Below are positions 35,832 to 45,751 of a DNA stretch of 64,000 nt, piece after piece. Below the pieces are notes generated by a model. It searched no databases. It had not been told where the DNA came from and saw only the letters and a program-made list of their open reading frames with translations. The position numbers were made by a program, and so were the translations under genes. Position 1 is the stretch's first letter, and each line of letters opens with the position of its first letter. The stretch comes from Aurantimonas endophytica (GTDB lineage Bacteria; Pseudomonadota; Alphaproteobacteria; Rhizobiales; Rhizobiaceae): positions 186,001 to 250,000 of the forward strand of contig NZ_JACIEM010000004.1 in assembly GCF_014196845.1 (NCBI RefSeq). The letters are read 5' to 3'.

Positions 35832-36878
35832 TCACGCGATATGCGCGCCCTGGGCAGCAGTATAGATCGTGTAGATCGACTGGCTGGCAGTCAGCAGAAG
35901 CCGATTGCGGTGTTCGCCGACGAAGGCCAGATTGGCGCAGCCTTCCGGCGTCTTGATCTGCCCGATCTTGGTACCGTCGGGCGCGTAGACATGGACGCCG
36001 TCCTGACCTTCCCCGGCAAATCCGGTCGCTGCCCAGACATTCCCGTCGACATCGGCCCGCAGCCCGTCGTGGAACCCGTTCTCCAGGGTCGCGAACTCGC
36101 GTCTGCCGGTCAGCCGTCGGCCGTTGTCCTCCACCGTCCAGGCGATGATGCGGGAGGGCTCGGGATGATGCGTCGCAGCCGAATCCGCGACGTACAGGGT
36201 TCGGTAGTCTGGCGAGAAGCAGAGACCGTTCGGCTTGAAGATCTCGTCGGTCAGCCGGGTCACCGCCCCGCCCGAGGCGTCGATGTGATAGATGCTCGTC
36301 GGCAGCTCCAGTTCGCGGACATTGCCCTCGTAGTACCAGTGGCTGCCGTAGCCGGGATCGGTGAAGATGATGCCGCCGTCATCGGGATGAACGACCGCGT
36401 CGTTGGGCGCGTTCAGCTGTTTGCCTTCGAAGGTCTCGGCCAGCACCTCGGCCGGTCCCTGACGGCCATAGCGGACGACCCGCGCCGTCGAGTGCTCGCA
36501 GCTGATCTGCCGTCCCTCGAAATCGAACGTGTTGCCGTTGGAGTAGTTCGAGGCGTGCCGGAGCGGCGTCACGGTCCCCGTCACCTCGTCCCATCGCATC
36601 TGACGGTTGTTGGGAATGTCGCTGAAGACGGCGTAGCGACCGACGCCGTTCCATGCCGGGCCTTCGGCCCAGAACGCTCCGCTCCATTGGCGCTGGAGGG
36701 GCGTGTTGCCGATCATGTACTTGGAGAAGCGCGGATCGAGAACTTCCCAGGCATCGTCCGGATAACGGGACGGCTGTGTCCCGGGCGGCTCGGGCTGGGC
36801 TTTGGCAATCTTTGGAAAGGCGAGCGCGGCGCCTAATACCGCACCGCCAGCGAGAAGTGCACGTCGATCGATGTCCAT
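35832..36878 (-). CDS. Exported SMP-30/gluconolactonase-like beta-propeller
   Basis: Protein of 348 residues. The N-terminus MDIDRRALLAGGAVLGAA carries adjacent arginines before a hydrophobic core and ends near AKAQ, consistent with Tat or Sec export. The rest is a six-bladed SMP-30/LRE propeller: EGPAWNGVGRYAVFSDIPNN, NGNTFDFEGR, LNAPNDAVVHPDDGGIIFTD, KPNGLCFSPDYRTLYVADS and DGLRADVDGNVWAA. The likely metal-binding Glu, Asn and Asp positions are present. Members hydrolyse sugar lactones, but export of this one points to another or extracellular lactone. It stands alone between hairpin and spacer, with its own promoter. Confidence 0.85.
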   Translation of the reverse strand: MDIDRRALLAGGAVLGAALAFPKIAKAQPEPPGTQPSRYPDDAWEVLDPRFSKYMIGNTPLQRQWSGAFWAEGPAWNGVGRYAVFSDIPNNRQMRWDEVTGTVTPLRHASNYSNGNTFDFEGRQISCEHSTARVVRYGRQGPAEVLAETFEGKQLNAPNDAVVHPDDGGIIFTDPGYGSHWYYEGNVRELELPTSIYHIDASGGAVTRLTDEIFKPNGLCFSPDYRTLYVADSAATHHPEPSRIIAWTVEDNGRRLTGRREFATLENGFHDGLRADVDGNVWAATGFAGEGQDGVHVYAPDGTKIGQIKTPEGCANLAFVGEHRNRLLLTASQSIYTIYTAAQGAHIA

Positions 36879-37193
36879 GTCTTCCTCCCGTAAACCGGCC
36901 TGCCGATCTTGCGGCCGACGTTCTTTCTCCCTTTGATCGGCACAGGAAGACTAGGTTTAATGGAATGGCTTGGCCAGCCGATCGCGCGCCGTGCAGGCAC
37001 CGGGGGCCCATGTTTGCGTCAGTCCGCGTGACCTCGTCACGGCGGTTGCGCGCTGACTGGAACGACGCCGCTCCAGTGGCCGCTCACCGCGCCTGCGCCG
37101 GGCCCGGTCTACCCGCCCGGTAACAGCACGCCGGAATGGAATCGTGGCAGGCAGCCGTTCCTGCAGGGGAGGCGGTCTGCTGCCGAAGCTTCC
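36879..37193. other. Intergenic stretch without recognised features
   Basis: These 315 bases separate the SMP-30 gene from the 3' end of the MHYT kinase gene. Besides the SMP-30 promoter region no gene, repeat or terminator could be supported. Confidence 0.5.
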
Positions 37194-38885
37194 TCAGAAG
37201 GCGAAATCCTTGGCCCCTGAGGCCTGGGTTTTCATGTCGGCCAGCGGGATGACCAGAGAGCACACGAAGCCATCTGGCTCGTATCGGAGCTCGGCCTGTC
37301 CGCCGAGTTCCTTCTCGATGCTCAGGTGAAGGAGCCGTGAACCGAACCCCTTTCTGCTCGGGGGTTCAACCACGGGGCCGCCGTGTTCCGACCATTCGAT
37401 CGCCAGGGTGGCGGCATCGGCCTGCACCGCCCACGCCACGCGCAGACAACCGGCCGGTGTGGAAAGCGCTCCATATTTCGCGGCATTGGTGGCAAGCTCA
37501 TGGATGACCATGCCGAGCGCCAAAGCCTGCCGTGGGCCCAGCGGAGTAGCCGGCCCCTCGAGACGAAATTGTTCTTCCGAGTAGGGTCCGAGTTCATGCT
37601 GGAAGAGTTCGCGCAGGCACGCCACTTCCCAGCCTCCGCGGGTCAGGGCATTGTGGGTCTCGGAAAGCGCGACGAGGCGTCCCTCGAAGCTTCTGCGAAA
37701 GTCCTCGGGCGTCGCCGCGCGTCTGGCTGTCTGCGCAGCGATCGACTGGATGGTTGCCAGCGTATTCTTCACCCGATGGTTCAGCTCGTTGACCATCAGA
37801 CGCTGGCGCCGCTCGCTTTCGGTCACGGCAGCGAAGGCTTCATGCCTGTCCGTGACATCGAGCACCACGCCGATCATGCGCCGCGGCCGTCCCCGCCCAT
37901 CCTTGAGGACACGGCCCCTGACATTTACCCACCTTGCCTCATCCGCCAGTCGGTATTCGTCGTCATAATCCGATCCGGTGAGCAGGACGCTCTCGAACCC
38001 CTGATCCCGTTTCGCGCGCTCCTCGGTCGCGACGGAAGGGAGAAACTGATCGTGGGTTATCTCGTCATCCCGCTTCAGCCCGAATATCTCCTTGCCCCGC
38101 GCCGACACGTGGAGAGATTTCGAGCGAAGATCCAATTCCCAGTAGCCGACACCGCCGGCCTCCAGGGCCGAGAGAACGTTGTCGCGTTGGTCGTAGAGCG
38201 AAGCCATCAGCGCGAGCAGCAGGATCAGGAGCGTTCCGCCGGCGACCGATACTGCCAGCATGTATGGGGGACCGCCGAAGGTGTCCATCCGCACCTCCGC
38301 CGCAGGCGTCAGTTCCAGGGCGGCCATCGCGGTGTAGTGCATTCCGACGATCGCCGCGCCGAGCGTCAACGCCGCAATGAGCCGCCAGAAAAACGCCTGC
38401 TCCCGGCGGGTTGCAAGCAGAGCCGCGGTGGAAGCTGCGATCGCGATCGCCAGCGAGAGGACGACCAGACGGGCGTCATAGCCCATGGAAACGGCGGTGC
38501 GCAGCGCTGCCATGCCGACGTAATGCATCAGACAGATGCCCACGCCCATCGCGGCGCCGGCTAGCAGCACATGCGCAAGTCGAGCACCGTCGCGCGCTGC
38601 AAAGAAGAAGGCGCCTCCTGTTGCACCGATGGCGAGAAGCAGTGAGACCACGGTCAGGAATGGATCGTATCGCACGGCCGAGCCCGGATCGAAGCCCAGC
38701 ATGGCGACGAAGTGCATCGACCAGATGCTGAGGCCCATGGCGACGGCCGCCGTTGCCACCCAAACGAGCCTTGCCTGCCCGTGGTTTGTCCTCACCCGCC
38801 GAAAGAGGTCGAGGGCTGTCCACGACCCGAAGACCGCGACCACCAGGGACAGGAGGACGAATGTCGGATCGTGGCTGGTATGCAT
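37194..38885 (-). CDS. MHYT-PAS sensor histidine kinase of the HWE type
   Basis: Protein of 563 residues. The N-terminal MHYT domain has seven membrane helices with three motif copies (WSMHFVAM, CLMHYVGMAA, GMHYTAMAAL), thought to bind a metal and sense a gas or redox signal. A PAS domain follows (about 235-345, GYWELDLRSKSLHVSARG). Then comes an HWE/HisKA_2 kinase with the phospho-histidine in NELNHRVKNTLATIQS and the N-box HELATNAAKYGAL. The ATG at 38885 has a strong GAGGTGAG. No response regulator is next to it. In Rhizobiales such kinases often feed the general stress response or stand-alone receivers. Confidence 0.88.
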   Translation of the reverse strand: MHTSHDPTFVLLSLVVAVFGSWTALDLFRRVRTNHGQARLVWVATAAVAMGLSIWSMHFVAMLGFDPGSAVRYDPFLTVVSLLLAIGATGGAFFFAARDGARLAHVLLAGAAMGVGICLMHYVGMAALRTAVSMGYDARLVVLSLAIAIAASTAALLATRREQAFFWRLIAALTLGAAIVGMHYTAMAALELTPAAEVRMDTFGGPPYMLAVSVAGGTLLILLLALMASLYDQRDNVLSALEAGGVGYWELDLRSKSLHVSARGKEIFGLKRDDEITHDQFLPSVATEERAKRDQGFESVLLTGSDYDDEYRLADEARWVNVRGRVLKDGRGRPRRMIGVVLDVTDRHEAFAAVTESERRQRLMVNELNHRVKNTLATIQSIAAQTARRAATPEDFRRSFEGRLVALSETHNALTRGGWEVACLRELFQHELGPYSEEQFRLEGPATPLGPRQALALGMVIHELATNAAKYGALSTPAGCLRVAWAVQADAATLAIEWSEHGGPVVEPPSRKGFGSRLLHLSIEKELGGQAELRYEPDGFVCSLVIPLADMKTQASGAKDFAF

Positions 38886-39129
38886 CTCACCTCGCTTCGA
38901 TAGCTGGCTGCAGGAGCATGCCTGCAGACAGAAGCGCAGACGCTGAGGCGGGCTAGCGTCTTCACCTTGAACTCCACCTGAACAGCATGAAGCAGTGATT
39001 CGCGAGCGCGTTCTCTTTTCGCGGCTGTGGCCGGATCGATTGCCGTCGCCTCTGGTGCCGCAAACCGAGCTCCCGCGATGCAACGCGGAGGGGACGCCCG
39101 AGGCCGCCAGCCTGCAAGCTTCTGAGAAT

Positions 39130-39915
39130 TCATGCCCTGCGGCTGGTCCGATCAGTGCTCCTTCTGGTTTGCGAGGCGGTGAGGATGATGCTTTCCCTTC
39201 TGGCCTCTGCCGGCGCCGGCGCGATCCACACCGGCTCGCACCGGAACGTCCCGGCAAAGCCGCGCTCGCCGGCCTGGCTGATCCGCAGCGTCCGGCTGGC
39301 CGGTACACGCAGGAGCCAGCCGAGCGCGATCGAACGGTCGAGCAGTGCAGCGCCGAGCCTGCCGGCCAGATGCGCACGGCGCTCGCTCCAGTCGAGGCAG
39401 GTCCGGCAGAGCGGCCGCTTGCCGGCGTGGAGCGCGCCGAGATCGATGCCGAAGTCCGAGAGGAAGCGGCGGCCATCGTCGGAGACGACGCCATCATCGA
39501 GCTGGATGAAGCCCTGCCGCTGGAGCGCGTCGGCGATGGCGACGCCGAGCCGGCCCGCCAGATGGTCGTAGCAGGAGCGGGCGAGGCGCATTGCCGCGTC
39601 GCGGGGGCCGCGCACGCGAGGAACCGGTCCCTTGCCCGAGAGCGCCATCAGCCCCTCCAGCGCCTCGGCGACCTGCGGCGACGCGAGGCGGAAGTAGCGA
39701 TGCCGGCCCTGCCGCTCGACGGCGAGGAGGCCGCCGTCCCGTAGCCTGGCGAGGTGGCCGCTGGCGGTCTGCGGCGTCACGCCGGCATGGGCGGCCAGTT
39801 CCCCGGCGGTCAGCGCCTCGCCGCCCATCAGCGCCGACAGCATGTTGGCGCGGGCGGGATCGCCCATCAGGAAGGCGTTTGCGGCAATGCTGCCGCCCGT
39901 CGGTGGATCGATCAT
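39130..39915 (-). CDS. ArsR-family transcriptional regulator, long form
   Basis: Protein of 261 residues. The N-terminal winged helix (about 15-85; LTAGELAAHAGVTPQTASGH, VERQGRHRYFRLAS) is ArsR type. The long C-terminal part contains HAGKRPLCRTCLDWSERRAH, including a C-x2-C pair, and is typical of a subgroup of larger ArsR proteins of unknown ligand. The ATG at 39915 (MIDPPTGGS) fits the family N-terminus better than starts upstream, which would run into the divergent promoter. It is divergent from an EamA exporter gene 133 bases away, so it probably controls that gene. Confidence 0.83.
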   Translation of the reverse strand: MIDPPTGGSIAANAFLMGDPARANMLSALMGGEALTAGELAAHAGVTPQTASGHLARLRDGGLLAVERQGRHRYFRLASPQVAEALEGLMALSGKGPVPRVRGPRDAAMRLARSCYDHLAGRLGVAIADALQRQGFIQLDDGVVSDDGRRFLSDFGIDLGALHAGKRPLCRTCLDWSERRAHLAGRLGAALLDRSIALGWLLRVPASRTLRISQAGERGFAGTFRCEPVWIAPAPAEARRESIILTASQTRRSTDRTSRRA

Positions 39916-40048
39916 GAAAGCCAGGATAGGCGGCGCGGCACGGCTTGTCAGGCGCCTATGCTTCGGCGAAGACCGTAGCATCGTAGGCCGGCGATCCTCT
40001 AGCTTTCGCCATCGTCGACGCTCCTCCTCGAGACCCGAAAGATCCGAC

Positions 40049-40954
40049 ATGGCGGACCATCCCCCGCGCCTTGCCATCAGCCTCGTCATGCTGCTCGCCC
40101 TGGCGACGCTCTGGGGCGCCTCCTACAGCTTCATCAAGATCGGCGTCGAGACCATCCCGCCGGTGACGCTGATCGCCGCGCGCACGCTGATCGCCGGCGG
40201 CCTGCTGCTGGTCATCCTGCGGATGCGCGGGCTTCGCCTGCCGACGGACGGGCGCAACACCAGGCGCTTCCTGATCCAGGCCTGCCTCAACTCGGTGCTG
40301 CCCTTCACCTTCGTCGCCTGGGGCGAGCAGCACGTGGACGCCGGCCTCGCGGTGATCCTCAACTCGCTGACGCCGGTCTTCGCCTTCCTCATCAACGCGC
40401 TGGTGACGCGCCACGAGGCGGTGACCGGCCCGAAGCTGTTCGGCGTCGTCGCCGGGCTCGCGGGCATCTGCCTCGTCGTCGGCCCGGCAGCGCTCGCCGG
40501 TTTCGGCACGATGCTGACGGCGCAACTCGCCATCGTTGTTGCGGCCGTCGCCTATGGGGCGGCGGTGACCTTCGGGCGGACCTTCCGTGATCTCGATCCG
40601 ATGATGCCGGCGGCGGGATCCTTGATCTGGGGCGCCGCGATCCTGATCCCCGTCAGCCTCGTCGTCGACCAGCCCTGGACGCTGGCGCCGTCGCAGGAGT
40701 CGATGCTCGCACTGCTGGCGCTCTCGGTGTTCTCCACGGCACTCGCCTTCGTCATCTACTTCACGCTGCTCCAGCGCCTCGGGTCGGTCGGCACGACGGC
40801 GCAGGCCTATCTGCGCGTGCCGATCGGCGTCGGCATCGGCATCGTCTTCCTCGGCGAGGTGCCGCAGCCGAGTGCCTGGCTCGGCCTGGTCTTCGTCGTC
40901 GTCAGCGTGATCGCCATGACGCTGCCGGCGCGGAGGCGACTGCGCGCGGCGTGA
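40049..40954 (+). CDS. DMT (EamA) family exporter
   Basis: Protein of 301 residues with ten hydrophobic helices in two repeats. Helix 1 holds TLWGASYSFIKIGVETIPP; the second EamA unit starts at LAIVVAAVAYGAAVTFGRTF and ends with LGEVPQPSAWLGLVFVVVSV. The ATG at 40049 gives a standard short N-terminus. The divergent ArsR-type regulator at 39130-39915 suggests inducible export of a small toxic compound or metabolite. It is distinct from the exporters at 11700 and 31707. The substrate is not readable from sequence. Confidence 0.87.
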   Translation: MADHPPRLAISLVMLLALATLWGASYSFIKIGVETIPPVTLIAARTLIAGGLLLVILRMRGLRLPTDGRNTRRFLIQACLNSVLPFTFVAWGEQHVDAGLAVILNSLTPVFAFLINALVTRHEAVTGPKLFGVVAGLAGICLVVGPAALAGFGTMLTAQLAIVVAAVAYGAAVTFGRTFRDLDPMMPAAGSLIWGAAILIPVSLVVDQPWTLAPSQESMLALLALSVFSTALAFVIYFTLLQRLGSVGTTAQAYLRVPIGVGIGIVFLGEVPQPSAWLGLVFVVVSVIAMTLPARRRLRAA

Positions 40955-41189
40955 GGGCTCCGGGAACAGCCTCGTCTCGGAGGGTTCGAGGTGCCCTGAC
41001 GCGTGCCGGACGAGAACCTGCCGACCCTCCTTGCCGCGGCGAGCCTTCCGACTGTTGCGGCGAACCCGGCAAATGGCGGGACGCCGGGTGCGTGCCGTCG
41101 CCGCCGGGCATGCTAGGAGGGTTTTGCGCGGCGCCGGTCCCTTGCCTGGCATGATCGTCGCCGCCTGCTTCGGGGAAGGGGAGTATTGG

Positions 41190-41588
41190 ATGGACGAGAC
41201 CCTCAGCCAGGCGCTGCACTGGACGACGCGCGGCATCGAAATCGCCGGCATCCTGGTGATCGTCGTCGGCACCATCATCGCCACGGTCACCTTCCTGCGG
41301 CAAAAGCTGCGCGGCGACAGCGCCGGTTCGTTTCACGAATTTCGCGCCAGCCTTGGACGGTCTATCCTCCTGGGGCTGGAGTTCCTGGTCGCCGCGGACA
41401 TCATCAACACTGTCGCCATCGAGCCGACATTGGAGAGCCTGGCCGTCCTCGCCGGCATCGTCCTGATCCGAACCTTCCTCAGCTTTGCCCTGGAGGTGGA
41501 GATCGACGGCCGCTGGCCCTGGCAGAAGAGCCAGTCGCACGGTCGCGAGAAGCGGTTGGAGCCGTCGCGGGAGGGACATCCGGACTGA
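41190..41588 (+). CDS. DUF1622 family membrane protein
   Basis: Protein of 132 residues with three predicted membrane helices (about 14-35, 60-78, 84-100) and a charged C-terminus. The motifs GIEIAGILVIVVGTIIATVTFL, RASLGRSILLGLEFLVAADI and LAGIVLIRTFLSFALEVEIDG match the DUF1622 family, small inner-membrane proteins of unknown role. The ATG at 41190 follows GGGGAAGGGGAG. It appears to be a single-gene unit with no informative neighbours. Nothing in the sequence suggests a catalytic function. Confidence 0.85.
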   Translation: MDETLSQALHWTTRGIEIAGILVIVVGTIIATVTFLRQKLRGDSAGSFHEFRASLGRSILLGLEFLVAADIINTVAIEPTLESLAVLAGIVLIRTFLSFALEVEIDGRWPWQKSQSHGREKRLEPSREGHPD

Positions 41589-41968
41589 ATGGCGAAGCCG
41601 GCATCGCCTGGTGGCGGGCCAGCCGAGGGGCATCCGCTGTTCGTCGGAACGCGCCGAAAGAAACGGTCATGGCCTTGTCGGCGAGGGCCGTCCGGGTGCG
41701 ACAGATCGTGACACCGCGCTCCCTGCCGCTCCGCTCGCCGCCATGCCGGCCTATATCGCTCCGATGCTGGCGGGGAGCGCTCATGCTCCCGCTGCTTCGA
41801 AGCCGGGCCGGCATTTGCGAGATTCGTCCGTGAAAGGCTTCTCGCTTCGGAAGCTTGCAGCGTCCTGAACGCAGGAGGAAGACTTGTCGTGACAGCCTCG
41901 CGTCGATGCCATGACCGCTTCTTCCCGGCCGGCATCGCCGACACCCGGCGGCCGTCGCCACCCTGTTG
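41589..41968. other. Intergenic stretch before the photolyase gene
   Basis: No gene could be supported in these 380 bases; open frames on both strands have no family motif. The promoter of the photolyase-DUF2256 pair should lie near the right end. No clear -35/-10 or operator was seen. Confidence 0.45.
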
Positions 41969-43498
41969 ATGACGAAACCCCGCAACCTCATTCTCGTCCT
42001 CGGAGATCAGCTGACGCCGACGCTGACCAGCCTCGCTGCCGGTGACCCGGCGCAGGATCGCGTGCTGATGGCCGAGCTGCACGACGAGACGACCTATGTG
42101 CGGCACCACAAGAAGAAGATCGCCTTCCTGTTCTCGGCTATGCGGCACTTCGCCGAGGAGCTGCGCCGCGCCGGCTGGACGGTCGACTATGTGACCCTCG
42201 ATGCACAAGGCAATCGCGGCAGCTTCACCGCGCAGGTCGCAGAGGCCGTGGCCGAGCTGAAGCCCGAGCGCATCCTCGTCACCGAAGCGGGCGAGTGGCG
42301 GGTGGCGCAGATGCTGGAAGGCTGGCGGACGACTTTTCCGGTCCCGGTCGAGATCCTGCCCGACGATCGCTTCCTCTGCTCCCCGACCGAATTCGGCGCA
42401 TGGGCCTCGGGCCGCCAGCAGCTGCGCATGGAGTATTTCTATCGCGACATGCGGCGCCGGACCCGGCTCCTGATGGACGGCGACCAGCCGGCCGGTGGCC
42501 GATGGAACTTCGATGCAGAGAACCGCAAGCCTGCCGACATCGACCTCTTCATGCCGCAGCCGAAAACCTATCAGCCCGACGCCATCAGCCAGGACGTGCT
42601 GGCGCTGGTGGCAACGCGCTTCGGCAACCATTTCGGCGACCTGCTGCCCTTTCGCTACGCGGTCACCCGCGCCGACGCCGAGGCAGCCTTCGACGCCTTC
42701 GTGCGAGAGGCGCTGCCGAATTTCGGCGACTTCCAGGACGCCATGCTGACCGGTCAGCCCTTCCTCTATCATGCCGTCATCGCGCAATATCTGAATTGCG
42801 GGCTGCTCGATCCGCTCCGCATCTGCCGGAAGGTGGAGGAAGCCTATCGCTCCGGCACCGTGAAGCTGAACGCCGCGGAGGGCTTCATCCGCCAGATTAT
42901 CGGCTGGCGCGAATATGTCCGCGGCATCTACTGGCTGAAGATGCCGGGCTACGAGCGCAGCAACCATTTCGGCCACACGCGGCCTCTGCCGGATTTCTAC
43001 TGGACGGCCGTGACCGACATGGCCTGCGTCCGGGCAGCGGTGACGCAGACGAAGGAGCTGGCCTACGCCCATCACATCCAGCGCCTGATGGTCACCGGCA
43101 ATTTCGCGCTGCTGGCCGGGGTCGATCCGCACGAACTGCACGAATGGTATCTGTGCGTCTACGCCGACGCCTATGAATGGGTGGAACTGCCCAACACGGT
43201 CGGCATGAGCCAGTTCGCCGATGGCGGCCTGCTCGCGTCCAAGCCCTATGCCGCGAGCGGCGCCTACATCAACCGCATGTCGGATTATTGCGGACATTGC
43301 CGCTACGACGTGAAGCAGCGGACAGGGCCCGATGCCTGCCCGTTCAACGCGCTCTACTGGGACTTCATCGCTCGGCACCGCGAGAAAATCCGGCACAATC
43401 CCCGCATGGCGCAGATGGTCCGCAGCTACGAGAAATTCGCGCCCGACGAGCAGCAGCGCATCGCCGAAAGCGCAGCGACCTTCCTGGCCAGCCTGTGA
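41969..43498 (+). CDS. phrB: Iron-sulfur bacterial cryptochrome/(6-4) photolyase (PhrB/CryB type)
   Basis: Protein of 509 residues of the FeS-BCP class, which repairs (6-4) photoproducts with light. N-terminal antenna domain: LVLGDQLTPTL. FAD domain: GWREYVRGIYWLKMPGY and HHIQRLMVTGNFALLAGVDP. The [4Fe-4S] ligands are C353, C441, C444 and C457; their spacing (88, 3, 13) equals that of the Agrobacterium PhrB cysteines. The ATG at 41969 is used, with a TTG directly before it. Its stop overlaps a GTG start of a DUF2256 gene, a recurrent partner. DNA repair is likely; a photoreceptor role is possible for this class. Confidence 0.92.
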   Translation: MTKPRNLILVLGDQLTPTLTSLAAGDPAQDRVLMAELHDETTYVRHHKKKIAFLFSAMRHFAEELRRAGWTVDYVTLDAQGNRGSFTAQVAEAVAELKPERILVTEAGEWRVAQMLEGWRTTFPVPVEILPDDRFLCSPTEFGAWASGRQQLRMEYFYRDMRRRTRLLMDGDQPAGGRWNFDAENRKPADIDLFMPQPKTYQPDAISQDVLALVATRFGNHFGDLLPFRYAVTRADAEAAFDAFVREALPNFGDFQDAMLTGQPFLYHAVIAQYLNCGLLDPLRICRKVEEAYRSGTVKLNAAEGFIRQIIGWREYVRGIYWLKMPGYERSNHFGHTRPLPDFYWTAVTDMACVRAAVTQTKELAYAHHIQRLMVTGNFALLAGVDPHELHEWYLCVYADAYEWVELPNTVGMSQFADGGLLASKPYAASGAYINRMSDYCGHCRYDVKQRTGPDACPFNALYWDFIARHREKIRHNPRMAQMVRSYEKFAPDEQQRIAESAATFLASL

Positions 43499-43677
43499 CC
43501 GGCAAGCGCTTCACCAAATCGACCCTGCCGCAGAAGACCTGCGCCGCCTGCGGCCGGCCCTTTGCCTGGCGCCGGAAATGGGCCCACGACTGGGACGCGG
43601 TGAAGACCTGCTCCGAGCGCTGCAAGGGCGATCTGCGGCATCGAAACGCCGCAGCACGGACCGACGCGGACGCATGA
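43495..43677 (+). CDS. DUF2256 small zinc-ribbon-like protein coupled to the photolyase
   Basis: Protein of 60 residues (GTG start at 43495, overlapping the photolyase stop as GTGA). It has CAACGRPFAWRRKWAHDWD and CSERCKGD, a C-x2-C / C-x3-C set that probably binds zinc, and a basic patch. These are the hallmarks of DUF2256. Such proteins are often encoded next to or fused with FeS-BCP photolyases and cryptochrome-related genes. Function is unknown; a helper in cluster insertion or DNA binding is only a guess. Confidence 0.85.
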   Translation: MTGKRFTKSTLPQKTCAACGRPFAWRRKWAHDWDAVKTCSERCKGDLRHRNAAARTDADA

Positions 43678-43710
43678 CCCGGCGGGTATGTGGTCGCGGG
43701 GGCGGAGGCG

Positions 43711-45615
43711 TTACAGCGCGTCCGCTTCCCGGACGACGGCGATGAAGAGGTCGCCATATTTGGCGAGCTTGGCTTCGCCGACGCCGGAGATCGCCGCCAT
43801 CTCGTCGGTGTCCGTGGGCCGGGCTTCCGCCATGGCACGCAGCGTCGCGTCGTTGAAGATCATGTAGGGCGGCAACCCTTGCGCCTTGGCGAGGCGGAGC
43901 CGCTCGCGCCGCAGCATCTCGAACAGCGCGCCATCCGCGTCCGAAAGGCCCTCGATGGCGCCCGACGTGCCGCGGAACCGCGTCGCCTTGCTGTCGCGAT
44001 CCTTGCGGAAGGTGAGCTTGCGCTCGCCCCGGAATACGGCGCGGGCGCCTTCCTGCAGCTTCAGCACGCCGTAGCTGTCGGCATCGACGGCGAGCAGCCC
44101 GATCGCGGTGAGCTGCCGCGTGACCGACTGCCAGATCCGCGGCGCGACGTCCTTGCCCTGGCCGAAGATCGGGATCTGGTCGTGCCCGGCCTTCTTCACC
44201 TTATCGGTCGCCTTGCCGGTGAGGACGTCGATCACGTGCCCGGCGCCGTAGCGCTGGTCGGTCCGGTAGACCGCGGCGAGCAGCTTGATGGCGGCTTCGG
44301 TGGCGTCATAGGTCTCGACCGGCGACAGGCAGGTGTCGCAATTGCCGCAGCCGCCTGGATGGCTCTCGCCGAAATGCTTGAGCAGCGCCGAACGGCGGCA
44401 GTCGGCGGTCTCGCAGATCGCCAGCAGCGCGCTCAGCTTGGCGTGGCCGTTGCGCTTCACCGCCTCGTCCGCCTCGCCCTCGTCGATCATCCGGCGTCGC
44501 TGCACGACGTCCTGCATGCCGTAGGCCATCCACGCCTCGGCCGACTGGCGGTCGCGCCCGGCGCGGCCGGTCTCCTGGTAGTAGGCCTCGACGGAAGATG
44601 GCATGTCCATATGCGCGACGAATCGCACGTCCGGTTTGTCGATGCCCATGCCGAACGCGACCGTCGCCACCAGCACGAGACTGTCCTCCTGCAGGAAGGC
44701 GTCCTGGTTGGCTGCCTTCACATGGTGCGGCATGCCGGCGTGATAGGGCAAAGCGCGGATACCCTGCTCGTTGAGCCAGGAAGCCGTCTCCTCGACCTTG
44801 CGGCGCGACAGGCAGTAGACGATGCCGCTGTCGCCCTTGTGGCCGGAGAGGAAGGCGGCGAGCTGCTTCTTCGGGTTGTCGCGCTCGACGATCGAGTAGC
44901 GGATGTTCGGCCGGTCGAAGCTGGTCATGAACACGGGCGCCTCGACGAGCCGCAGTCGCTCGGCGATGTCGGCGCGGGTCGTGGGGTCGGCCGTCGCCGT
45001 CAGCGCGATGCGCGGCACGCCCGGATAGTCGTCCGCCAGCGTCTCCAGCTCGCGATATTCCGGCCGGAAGTCGTGGCCCCAGGAGCTGACGCAATGGGCT
45101 TCATCGATCGCGATCAGCGACAGCTTCACGCGCGACAGCGTGTTCTTGAAGCCGCCCATCACCATCCGCTCGGGCGTCACGTAGAGCAGCTGCAATTCGC
45201 CCGCGAGCAGCGCCCGGCGAACCTCCGTCCGCTCCTCCTCGCTCATCGACGAGTTGATCGCCGCGGCACTGACGCCCGCCTGCCGCAGCGCTTCCACCTG
45301 ATCGCGCATCAGCGCGATCAGCGGCGAGACGACGATCGCCGTGCCGGGGCGGCAGAGCGCCGGCACCTGATAGCAGACCGACTTGCCCTCGCCGGTGGGA
45401 AACAGCACCAGCGCATCGCCGCCGTCGACCAGCTGGTCGACGACAGCACGCTGCTTGCCGCGGAAATCGGCATGGCCGAACACGGTCTTCAGCGCCTCGC
45501 GCGGATCCTCGAAGACGGCCTTCTTCGGCGAGGCGGCGACGGGCGCGAATTCCTCGTCGGCGAATGGCCGTTGATCCGACGTCGGCTCGAATTCCTCGGA
45601 AGCGTGTCTCGGCAT
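43711..45615 (-). CDS. recQ: ATP-dependent DNA helicase RecQ
   Basis: 3'-5' helicase of 634 residues for recombination and fork repair. The helicase core has motif I TGEGKS, motif II DEAHC (in [20 protein letters not shown]) and motif [12 protein letters not shown]. The zinc-binding cysteines (CGNCDTC with C of [11 protein letters not shown]) and winged helix form the RQC part. The C-terminal HRDC domain covers about 545-630 ([19 protein letters not shown]). The ATG at 45615 is preferred because GAGGAGA precedes it. It is convergent with the photolyase-DUF2256 pair, 33 bases apart, which groups two DNA-repair functions. Confidence 0.95.
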   Translation of the reverse strand: MPRHASEEFEPTSDQRPFADEEFAPVAASPKKAVFEDPREALKTVFGHADFRGKQRAVVDQLVDGGDALVLFPTGEGKSVCYQVPALCRPGTAIVVSPLIALMRDQVEALRQAGVSAAAINSSMSEEERTEVRRALLAGELQLLYVTPERMVMGGFKNTLSRVKLSLIAIDEAHCVSSWGHDFRPEYRELETLADDYPGVPRIALTATADPTTRADIAERLRLVEAPVFMTSFDRPNIRYSIVERDNPKKQLAAFLSGHKGDSGIVYCLSRRKVEETASWLNEQGIRALPYHAGMPHHVKAANQDAFLQEDSLVLVATVAFGMGIDKPDVRFVAHMDMPSSVEAYYQETGRAGRDRQSAEAWMAYGMQDVVQRRRMIDEGEADEAVKRNGHAKLSALLAICETADCRRSALLKHFGESHPGGCGNCDTCLSPVETYDATEAAIKLLAAVYRTDQRYGAGHVIDVLTGKATDKVKKAGHDQIPIFGQGKDVAPRIWQSVTRQLTAIGLLAVDADSYGVLKLQEGARAVFRGERKLTFRKDRDSKATRFRGTSGAIEGLSDADGALFEMLRRERLRLAKAQGLPPYMIFNDATLRAMAEARPTDTDEMAAISGVGEAKLAKYGDLFIAVVREADAL

Positions 45616-45751
45616 GTGATTCTCCTCGCAAGCCGCAGCTTCCGCATTACGGCGCCCGTCGCAAGGCGAGGGTGGCTGGTCCGTCTGGTGGCGCAATCGC
45701 CCGCCGTATTCAAGCCGGGCGGTCGCTTCCTCCCTCGCGCCGGAGATGTCC

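Noticed and set aside
43177-43677. A 166-residue protein covering the DUF2256 region
   Set aside because: The first 106 codons are a frame shadow of the photolyase; only the part from the GTG at 43495 has family motifs.
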